In this document: positions 15,882 to 22,690 of the stretch, in pieces
How the letters are laid out: each line of letters opens with the position of its first letter
Position numbering within the stretch: the first letter of the stretch is position 1
DNA from: an uncultured Alphaproteobacteria bacterium
GTDB lineage: Bacteria > Pseudomonadota > Alphaproteobacteria > Sneathiellales > Sneathiellaceae
Reading direction: 5' to 3'
NCBI GenBank assembly: GCA_937910835.1
Contig: CALEMG010000489.1
Coordinates: forward strand, 1 to 22,690
Length of the DNA: 22,690 nucleotides
Program-made: the position numbers and the translations under genes
Notes under the pieces: model-generated
The model's database searches: none
The model's input: the letters and a program-made list of their open reading frames with translations, nothing else
What the model was told of the DNA's origin: nothing

Positions 15882-16907
15882 GTGGTGAGCAATAATATAG
15901 CTTTAGGTCATCTGCCCCAAAAAGAAGTGAACCAGCTTGTCAGGGTCATTTCAACGATGGGGTTATTGCCTATTCTGCTGATAGTCATTGTTGCCGCCCT
16001 GTCAATTTTTGAACCCCGGTTCCTGGGGATATTCAATATCCTCAATGTGCTCAGAGAGACCTCATTTCTGGCGATCTTGGCGGCCGGGCAAATGTTGGTT
16101 CTGATTGTCGGCGGCTTTGATTTGTCTGTCGGTGCGGTTGTCGCACTTTCGAGTACTGTCATGGCCACGGTGATGGCAAACACGTTAGGTATCATGCCGG
16201 ATGAAGTCGGCTTGGTAATATTCATTGGCGTCGCGGCGGGCATCGGTTGCGGCGTTGTTGTGGGCCTAGTGAATGGCCTATGCGTTGCATACCTTCGGGT
16301 TTCACCATTTATGGTGACCTTGGGAACACTATCAATCGCCTCTGGTATCGCCTTGTTGCTCACTAACGGCATTCCTGTCTATGGAATGCCGAAAGTATTT
16401 GTAAATGGTTTTGGTCGTGCCCTTTGGCTCGGCCTGCCGACCACCGTCTACGTAGCCTTGACGCTTGTTATTATCGTTTGGGCTATTCAGCGTTTTACGG
16501 TTCTTGGGCGATACATCTATGCCATTGGTGGAAACCTGCAGGCATCGCAGGTATCCGGTGTATCGACGAAACGCTATTTGATCACGGCCTATACAATGTG
16601 CGGCGCTCTGGCTGCGATCACCGGCGTTCTCCTGACTGCCCGTGTTGGCTCGGGTCAAGCGACGCTTGGTGGAGATATTATGATGCTGCAATCTATTGCG
16701 GCGGCGGTCATAGCTGGCGTGAGCTTGCGGGGCGGTATTGGCCGTGTTGAGCTGGTGACATTGGGCGCTTTGTTCTTGTCGATTGTGACAAATTCCATGA
16801 ATTTAGTGCGGATTGACAGTAAAATTCAAACGATTGTGCTTGGCGTTATTGTGATTTTTGCTGTTGCGCTTGAAGAATATGGTAACCGGAGGAAAATTCG
16901 TGAGTGA
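15882..16907 (+). CDS. ABC importer permease 1 (RbsC type)
   Basis: A 341-residue inner-membrane permease of the BPD_transp_2 (ribose, branched-chain) family with about 9-10 hydrophobic segments. Characteristic stretches are GGFDLSVGAVVALSS, NGLCVAYLRVSPFMVTLGTL, GRYIYAIGGNLQAS, and the cytoplasmic-loop region AAVIAGVSLRGGIGRVE near the C-terminus. The start is GTG at 15882 immediately after the ATPase TAG, or GTG at 15885, with AGGAG at 15872-15876. It probably forms a heterodimer channel with permease 2, whose gene starts eight bases before this one ends. Confidence 0.92.
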   Translation: MVSNNIALGHLPQKEVNQLVRVISTMGLLPILLIVIVAALSIFEPRFLGIFNILNVLRETSFLAILAAGQMLVLIVGGFDLSVGAVVALSSTVMATVMANTLGIMPDEVGLVIFIGVAAGIGCGVVVGLVNGLCVAYLRVSPFMVTLGTLSIASGIALLLTNGIPVYGMPKVFVNGFGRALWLGLPTTVYVALTLVIIVWAIQRFTVLGRYIYAIGGNLQASQVSGVSTKRYLITAYTMCGALAAITGVLLTARVGSGQATLGGDIMMLQSIAAAVIAGVSLRGGIGRVELVTLGALFLSIVTNSMNLVRIDSKIQTIVLGVIVIFAVALEEYGNRRKIRE

Positions 16908-17895
16908 CGCATCGGTTTCCGTTCAAAAGGGGCAATTCCCACGCGTGATGGCGCTAATTATGCGTTGGCTGATGCCAATTTGCCTTGTCTTGATGGGGCT
17001 TGGTTTTGCCGCTGTCGAGCCGCGCATCCTGTCTGAAGCAAACCTTCTGAATATTACCACGCAAGCCAGTTATCTGGTCATTTTTGCCGCCGCACAAATG
17101 GTGGTGATCCTGACACGCGGATTTGATTTGTCGCTCGGTATGTGTGTATCGTCAGTTAGTGTGCTGGTTGCGCTAGTTATGACCGGTATTGTTAAGTCCG
17201 ATCCACAATCCCTGACGCTGGCTATTGTTCTCTCTGTATCAGCCGGGATTGCCTTTGGTGTCCTTGTTGGTGCGTTTAATGGGTTCTGCGTATCTGTCTT
17301 GCGCGTAAATCCATTTATTGTAACGCTTGGTTCACTGAATATCTGTTACGGGATCGCGTCGACGATATCCGGTGGCCGCCCGGTCTTTGGGGTGCCACGT
17401 GAATTCAGTAATATGGTTTATAGTGGAGAATTGCTGGGTATACCGGCGCCAATTATTATTGCAGCGGTTCTGCTCGTGATCATTCACTTGATTTTGACAC
17501 GGACTGTTTTCGGGCGGGGTTTCTACATTTTGGGCAGCAATCCAAGGGCCGCTAAGGTTGCGGGCATGCCGAGCCGCCTGTACCTGACTTATGCATATAT
17601 TATTTGTTCTGTCTTGGCGGCGATTGGCGCCATACTGTTGACGGCGCGTACGGGTTCGGGTGAACCGAACTTAGGTGGTAGCATTGCGCTGGAAAGTATC
17701 GCCGCAGCCGTGATTGGCGGGGTGAGTCTACGTGGTGGCGTTGGCGGCATTCCGGCGGCCTTATTGGGTGCCGTGTTCGTTACCGTGTTGTCAAATGGAA
17801 TGAACCTGACACGTATCGACGGCAATGTTCAGATGATCGTTTTGGGATGCGTTGTAATTGCGGCCGTCTTTGTTGATCGTATACGAACCAAATAA
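16900..17895 (+). CDS. ABC importer permease 2 (RbsC type)
   Basis: A 331-residue inner-membrane permease, a diverged paralogue of permease 1, with the same landmarks: TRGFDLSLGMCVSSVS, FNGFCVSVLRVNPFIVTLGSL, GRGFYILGSNPRAAK, and AAVIGGVSLRGGVGGIP. The frame is open further upstream, but GTG 16900 has GGAGG seven bases before it and overlaps the previous stop by eight nt, a typical coupled start. The two permeases, the ATPase and the TorT-like binding protein make a complete importer. The substrate is probably polar and small, but is not defined by sequence. Confidence 0.92.
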   Translation: MSDASVSVQKGQFPRVMALIMRWLMPICLVLMGLGFAAVEPRILSEANLLNITTQASYLVIFAAAQMVVILTRGFDLSLGMCVSSVSVLVALVMTGIVKSDPQSLTLAIVLSVSAGIAFGVLVGAFNGFCVSVLRVNPFIVTLGSLNICYGIASTISGGRPVFGVPREFSNMVYSGELLGIPAPIIIAAVLLVIIHLILTRTVFGRGFYILGSNPRAAKVAGMPSRLYLTYAYIICSVLAAIGAILLTARTGSGEPNLGGSIALESIAAAVIGGVSLRGGVGGIPAALLGAVFVTVLSNGMNLTRIDGNVQMIVLGCVVIAAVFVDRIRTK

Positions 17896-17973
17896 CACAA
17901 GCCGATTTAGAGTATTTTTTTGCTACTGCGATGCCGCAACGGATTATTCTGGGCGGATTAACACTGGAAACTG

Positions 17974-19689
17974 ATGTCCAATAGCCCAGAGCCAATTAAG
18001 AAAGTTGATCCGGTAACAGTCGAAATCCTGACAGGGAAACTGCTGGCGACCGTCGATGAAATGGGCATCATCATGACAAAAACCAGCATGAGCCCGATTG
18101 TCTATGAGGTTCTAGATTTTGCGTGTGGTATCTGTGCGCCAAATGGCGATCTGATTGCACAATCAAACGGTATTACCTTATTCACGGGTACCTTTGCCTC
18201 GCAAGTACGGACCCTAACGGCGCGTTACGAAAATGATATAGCGCCCGGTGATATTTTTATTACCAATGACCCTTTTTCAGGTGGAACCCATCCGAATGAT
18301 GTCGCTGTTATTCGGCCGATTTTCTTTGAGGAGCAGCTGCTGGCCTACGCGATTACCGTTGCCCATTGGCTGGACATCGGCGGAGCTGTGCCGGGTAGTC
18401 TCCCAGTTGATGCGACTTCTCTTTTTCAAGAAGGCCTGCGCCTTCCCGGTGTACGCATTGCGCGCGAAGATAAACTCAATAGTGATTTGGTTCGCCTGAT
18501 TGAAGAAAACGTACGTATGCCGGAATTGGCAATGGGCGATCTACGTGCACAAATCGCAACGGTTCGAATTGCGGAGCGAAACCTTTGTGACGCCGCTGAG
18601 AAATATGGCTTTGAGACGGTCAGAGCGGCGTTTTACGAGATCAATGAGAGCAGCTCTCGGAGTAGTCGGCGCGTAATCGCTGAACTTCCGGATGGGGTCT
18701 ATAAAGCCCAAGACACAATAGATGGCGACGGCGTGACAGACGACCCCATTCCAGTATGTGTGCGTATCACAATTGCGGGCGATAGTATGACAGCTGATTT
18801 TACGGGCTGTTCACCAACGACAGCAGGACCAGTCAATTGTACGCGTGGTGCGCTGGAATCAGCTGTGAAGACTGTCTTTAAGGCACTTGTCGATCCAAGT
18901 GCGCCATCTAATGAGGGCTGGTTTGCGCCGTTGGAGGTTATTGCTCCAGAAGGCACGGTTTTCAGTGCGACTAAGCCGGCACCGACAGGCTGGTACTACG
19001 AAGGATCTGTTCATGCTTCAGAACTAGTCTGGCGTGCCTTGGCACCATTGAAACCGGAGCAATTTTCCGCCGGATCATATACTAGTTTAACCGTACTTTA
19101 TTTAACCGGTAAAAAAGCGAACGGCGACCTGTTTGTTCATATCGCGCCGCAGCACGGTGGCTGGGGGGCGACCTCAGATCGTGACGGGGCTAATGCGCTA
19201 ATTGCTCTGACCGATGGCGATACCTACAACCACTCGGTAGAGTTACTAGAGGCAAAATTGCCGGTTCTTGTGCGTCGTTACGGGTTCAATATTGAAGGGG
19301 GTGTAGGCGCCGGACGCCATCGTGGAGGCTACGGCTTGATCCGTGAATATGAAATGCGCACTGACGAGGCGTCTTTCTTTTGCGGCATCAGTCGCAACAG
19401 CACTCCGCCTTGGGGTATGGAGGGTGGTGCGGTGGGAAGCTGTAATTTCGTTGAGGTTCAGACGGCCGCTGATAGTACTCCTTCTCGTGTCCATCATCAT
19501 CCGAACTGGCAACTCCAGAAGGGTGACCATGTAAAGGTTGTCACCGGTGGTGGTGGCGGTTGGGGGGCTGCAGAAGACCGCTCTATTGCCGATATTCAGA
19601 CGGACATCGCTGATGGCTTTATGACGCCAGAAGAGGCTTTCGAGACATATGGCCTGAGTCAGACCGCCCTCAAGATGGGTGAGGAGTGA
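17974..19689 (+). CDS. Hydantoinase B / oxoprolinase family protein, copy 2
   Basis: A 571-residue HyuB-type subunit, clearly different from copy 1 but with the same key positions: DPVTVEILTGKLLATVDEM at the start, NDPFSGGTHPNDV (98-110), and HWLDIGG with His131 and Asp134. The C-terminus has GGVGAGRHRGGYG and a Gly-rich GGGGGWGAAEDR that corresponds to the GGGGYG.P.eR motif of the family. The N-terminal stretch FACGICAPNGDLIAQSNG is typical of many HyuB proteins. It follows permease 2 after 78 nt without a visible terminator. Its HyuA partner starts 7 nt after its stop and carries an in-frame stop codon, so this subunit may lack a working partner unless it pairs with HyuA copy 1. Confidence 0.93.
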   Translation: MSNSPEPIKKVDPVTVEILTGKLLATVDEMGIIMTKTSMSPIVYEVLDFACGICAPNGDLIAQSNGITLFTGTFASQVRTLTARYENDIAPGDIFITNDPFSGGTHPNDVAVIRPIFFEEQLLAYAITVAHWLDIGGAVPGSLPVDATSLFQEGLRLPGVRIAREDKLNSDLVRLIEENVRMPELAMGDLRAQIATVRIAERNLCDAAEKYGFETVRAAFYEINESSSRSSRRVIAELPDGVYKAQDTIDGDGVTDDPIPVCVRITIAGDSMTADFTGCSPTTAGPVNCTRGALESAVKTVFKALVDPSAPSNEGWFAPLEVIAPEGTVFSATKPAPTGWYYEGSVHASELVWRALAPLKPEQFSAGSYTSLTVLYLTGKKANGDLFVHIAPQHGGWGATSDRDGANALIALTDGDTYNHSVELLEAKLPVLVRRYGFNIEGGVGAGRHRGGYGLIREYEMRTDEASFFCGISRNSTPPWGMEGGAVGSCNFVEVQTAADSTPSRVHHHPNWQLQKGDHVKVVTGGGGGWGAAEDRSIADIQTDIADGFMTPEEAFETYGLSQTALKMGEE

Positions 19690-19696
19690 CAGGCTT

Positions 19697-21748
19697 ATGG
19701 TGAGATTGGCAACAGACGTAGGCGGCACATTCACTGACCTGATCGCTTATGATGAGGAAACGGGACAAATCACGTTTGCGAAAACGCTAACGACGACGGA
19801 AGATCAGTCAGTTGGCGTGCTTAACACCATTTCTGACGCATGCGAAACGAGCAGCCTTGACCTAGCAGCTGTTGACTTTTTCGTTCATGGCGGGACCACA
19901 GTTATTAACGCCATTACAGAGTGGAAAGGCGTAAAGACGGCCCTTGTTACGACGCGCGGATTTCGGGACGTTTTAGAGATTGGACGCGGTAATCGCCCTG
20001 ATTTATATAATCTAAAGGCTAAAACACCACCGCCCTATATTCCGCGTCGCTATCGTCTTGAAGTCACCGAGCGTCTTGATGGACAGGGTAATATCGTCAC
20101 GCCGCTAGTTGAAACCGAAGTGGCCGATGTTGCTGATATCTGTCGAGACGCAGGTGTTGAGGCTATCGCGGTTGTCTTTCTACACAGCTATATTGATGAT
20201 CGGCACGAAGTTCGCTGTGCTGATTTGCTGCGCTCGCTTTTACCTGGCGTAATGGTCTCTACGAGTAGTCAAATTTCACAGCAATGGCGGGAATATGAGC
20301 GTACGAGTACGGCGGTTTTGAATGCCTATGTCCAGCCTGTAATAGACCAATATTTCAGGAGCCTTGAGAGCAGATTAACAGAAACCGGGATCGATTGTCC
20401 GTTATACGCAATGCAATCGAATGGTGGAGTGGCGACATTTGAAAATGTTAGGTTACAGCCGTTGACGCTAGTCGAATCAGGGCCGTCAGGCGGCATCGCC
20501 GGCGCCGTCAGAATTGGCCAAGCGATTGGTGCGCCGGATGTATTGTCCTTGGATGTGGGAGGCACAACGGCGAAGTGCTCGTTAATACGAAATGGACGCC
20601 CGCAAATAGCCTCAGAGTACAAGCTTGAATGGAGCCGCTTTTCGCCGGGCTATACGGTTCAAGTGCCGGTCGTGGACATTGTCGAAATCGGTGCAGGTGG
20701 CGGATCTATTGCTTGGATGGATGAGGCAGGACATCTGCATGTTGGTCCGGAAAGTGCGGGGTCGACGCCTGGTCCAGTTTGTTACGGGCGTGGCGGCGTA
20801 TCGCCCACAATAACAGATGCCAAGTTGGTCATTGGAATTCTTGATCCGGAGAATTTTGCCAACGGACAAATGGCCCTTGACGTGGCCAGCGCGCGTATCG
20901 CATTCCAACCAATTGCTAATGCCTTAAAATGCTCTGTTGAAGAGGCTGCCAGTGCGGTTATTAGTATCGCCGAAGCAAACATGATTAATGCCTTGAAGCT
21001 TGTCACCGTGCAGCGCGGCCATGATCCTAGGGATTTGTCCTTGGTCGTCACCGGCGGAGCAGGGCCGCTGCTCGCTGCTTAACTAGGGCGAGAGCTAGGC
21101 GTAAAATCAACGGTAATTCCAGTATATCCGGGTGTATTTTCTGCGTGGGGGATGCTATCGGCCTTACCGCGGACTGATTTGCGGCGGACCTTGTTCTGTG
21201 AAGTAGATAATGAGGGACTGGAAAAGGTTCGATCTGAATTTCAACAATTGGTTGCTCAGGCCGCACAGCATTTTAATGTGAGTGAAGTAGGGGCATTGCA
21301 CCTTCATTTCGCCGTTGAGGCTCGCTATCAAGGGCAAGAGCATTCCGTTTCTGCCGCGTTTCAGCTCGACGATACTGTGGAGAGTTTCTTGCAAACCTTT
21401 CATGCAACCCATGAAACGGCCTATACGTTTCAATTGCCGGAAAGTCTCGTCGAAATCACCAACCTGCATCTACAAGCTGAGCATAAGAGTGATATCATCG
21501 CACTGGGCGAGATCCCGCACAGGGATATGCCGCCAAGCGGCGCGACTAAGGGAGCGCGTGATGTATTCTTTGGCTCAGAGCTTGGTTGGATATCTTGCCC
21601 GGTCTATGATCGTGCATCACTTTTTGCGGGCTGCCAACTTGAAGGACCTTTGCTCATTGAAGAACCAACAACGACGACATTGGTGCTGTCGGGGCAAGTT
21701 GTTAGTACGACGCCTGCCGGATTACTGGTAATCACGGAATTAGAATAG
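19697..21748 (+). pseudogene. Hydantoinase A / oxoprolinase family gene, copy 2, with one in-frame TAA
   Basis: The reading frame encodes a full-length HyuA (683 codons) except for TAA at 21080-21082, codon 462. Before it are the phosphate-1 motif DVGGTFTD (7-14), REYERTSTAVLNAYV, the phosphate-2 motif DVGGTTAK from residue 286, GAGGGSIAWMD, ESAGSTPGPVCYG and GGAGPLLAA. After it, in the same frame with no gap, the family sequence continues as LGRELGVKSTVIPVYPGVFSAWG and on to a normal C-terminus. ATG 19697 is preceded by GAGGAG; an in-frame GTG at 19679 overlaps hyuB2. A single substitution from CAA, GAA or AAA would explain the stop. A restart at ATG 21152, directly after a G-run, could make a split protein. 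Recent inactivation, a sequencing error, or readthrough are all possible. Confidence 0.8.
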
Positions 21749-21891
21749 TTCATTAGCGGGCAGTACAGGTACCCATAGGGGATGACAAAACAATCTTTGG
21801 TTGATGAGTTTAAATGACAACAAATGCCTTCAGTGCTCCCATGGTCCAAACGAGAAGGCTTAGTGGTATTGTCAGAGGAAAATCACTCGAG

Positions 21892-22143
21892 TTAATGTGA
21901 CAGCGCCTGCTCATTGAGGTAGGCGATCATTGCATTGTATGTCATCATCCGGGGATAGTCCGCTTCAGGCATGTCTATGCTGAAACGATTGCTCAAGGCG
22001 GTCACCAAATGGAGAAAATCCATGGAATCGATGTCGAATTCTTCCTGCAAATTGGCTTCACGGTCGATTGTCGTGGCATCGATATCTGGAGCAATGCGGT
22101 GAATTTCCTCTTTCAGTGCGGTTTCAACCTCGATGGTGTTCAT
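21892..22143 (-). CDS. Acyl carrier protein
   Basis: An 83-residue acidic acyl carrier protein. The phosphopantetheine attachment serine is Ser40 in DIDSMDFLHLV, and the helix pattern around it is typical. Its ATG overlaps the TGA of the upstream E2 gene in an ATGA junction, with GGAGA upstream, so translation is coupled. It differs from housekeeping AcpP (DSLDTVE) and probably serves a dedicated acyl pathway together with the E2-type acyltransferase. Transcription converges on the hyuA2 gene across a 143-base gap in which I see no strong terminator, only a weak GCCTTC/GAAGGC repeat (21826-21831 and 21854-21859). Confidence 0.9.
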   Translation of the reverse strand: MNTIEVETALKEEIHRIAPDIDATTIDREANLQEEFDIDSMDFLHLVTALSNRFSIDMPEADYPRMMTYNAMIAYLNEQALSH

Positions 22144-22690
22144 AACGTCTCCGGTTCCTGCAAAAAATTATCAATTGCTCTCAGGAAAAGAGCCCCCTGA
22201 TGGCCATCGCTAACGCGATGGTCCGCTGCCAAAGTGAAATTGGCAATCTGCCGAGGCTCCAGCACACCATCCTGCACCCAAGGGCGCTTTGATGGAGTGC
22301 CAATACCAATCAGCGCAACCTGTGGCGGGTAAATAACGCCATATAGGGTCTCCACGCCCCGGTCACCCAAGCTGGATATCGTAATTGTCGGGTCTGAAAG
22401 TTCTGATGACCGGAATCGCCCGGCACGGACACGGGAAACCAAATCACGTATTGCCGACATCGTGTCCTCAAGATTAAGGCTTTCCGTGTTGTGAATTGCC
22501 GGAGCGACCAAGCCGCCGCCGCGTATTCTGATGGCCATTCCGATGTGAGCTGCGGCGTTGGGGTGGAAGCTGTCGTCGGTAAAATGTCCGTTGAACTCGG
22601 GATATCTCCCCAAAGCCCGTGCGACGGCCTTTAGATAAAGCGCGCCCAGCAAGATCCGCTCCGCTGGAGGCCGGTTTGCGTTGGTCTGAG
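22140..22690 (-). CDS. 2-oxoacid dehydrogenase E2 acyltransferase, catalytic domain (5' end cut by window)
   Basis: The last 182 residues of a dihydrolipoamide acyltransferase are visible; the frame stays open to base 22690, so the start and any lipoyl and peripheral-subunit domains are outside. Catalytic-domain landmarks: LYLKAVARALGRYPEFNGHF, HIGMAIRIRGGGLVAPAI, TITISSLGDRGVETLYGVI, PPQVALIGIG, and the active-site ADHRVSDG with catalytic His and Asp. A TTG at 22652 is not a plausible start, because conserved sequence (ERILLGALYLK) runs through it. The stop overlaps the acyl carrier protein start by four bases. The acyl group, probably acetyl or branched, cannot be inferred here. Confidence 0.88.
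   Translation of the reverse strand, partial: QTNANRPPAERILLGALYLKAVARALGRYPEFNGHFTDDSFHPNAAAHIGMAIRIRGGGLVAPAIHNTESLNLEDTMSAIRDLVSRVRAGRFRSSELSDPTITISSLGDRGVETLYGVIYPPQVALIGIGTPSKRPWVQDGVLEPRQIANFTLAADHRVSDGHQGALFLRAIDNFLQEPETL

Noticed and set aside
16858..16899. TTG start for permease 2
   Set aside because: It is deep inside permease 1; GTG 16900 has GGAGG at the proper distance and a short coupled overlap.
17914..17921. Terminator after permease 2
   Set aside because: There is a run of eight T but no stem before it.
21083..21748. Separate small gene after hyuA2
   Set aside because: The sequence is in the same frame and is the expected C-terminal third of HyuA, so it is one interrupted gene.
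1..22690. Mobile elements, CRISPR arrays, tRNA or rRNA genes
   Set aside because: No transposase or integrase motifs, spaced direct repeats, or RNA-gene signatures were seen on reading both strands.

Overview
The window reads as chromosomal DNA of a Gram-negative bacterium, most likely an alphaproteobacterium. GC content is roughly half by eye. Genes are tightly packed with good Shine-Dalgarno sites. There is a Sec-exported periplasmic binding protein with a ribose-type ABC importer, and the genes combine HyuA/HyuB, PxpABC and a class III aminotransferase. The assignment rests on gene style only, because no rRNA or tRNA is present. I see no insertion sequence, CRISPR array, phage gene or tRNA.

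Layout. On the minus strand at the left end, a LysR regulator (GTG at 3015), an SDR dehydrogenase and a GMC-type FAD oxidoreductase (cut by the window start) form one unit. It diverges from the main plus-strand cluster at 3145-21748. That cluster contains, in order: pxpA-like (LamB/YcsF), a tiny biotin carrier, biotin carboxylase, a pxpB-like and a pxpC-like carboxyltransferase pair, hyuB1, hyuA1, an omega-aminotransferase, a TorT-like periplasmic binding protein, a two-domain ABC ATPase, two ABC permeases, hyuB2, and hyuA2. hyuA2 is interrupted by one in-frame TAA. At the right end on the minus strand is an unrelated unit: the C-terminal catalytic part of a 2-oxoacid dehydrogenase E2 (cut by the window end), coupled by an ATGA overlap to an acyl carrier protein.

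How it may work together (inference). The binding protein and RbsA/RbsC-type importer bring in a small nitrogenous compound. Three ATP-using systems related to cyclic-amide opening or N-carboxylation then act on it: the biotin-dependent PxpABC set, which looks like a urea carboxylase split into separate genes, and two HyuA/HyuB pairs. The resulting omega-amino acid is transaminated by the class III enzyme. The SDR and FAD oxidoreductase may handle an oxidised or reduced side product. A lactam, cyclic imide, hydantoin or similar substrate fits, but the sequence does not fix which.

Regulatory structure. The main non-coding stretch (12872-13193) carries a candidate promoter followed by an approximately 170-nt leader with several perfect inverted repeats ahead of the binding-protein gene. 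A perfect 10-bp hairpin lies inside the first codons of the ABC ATPase gene. Possible operator-like inverted repeats lie between the LysR gene and pxpA, and upstream of the aminotransferase.
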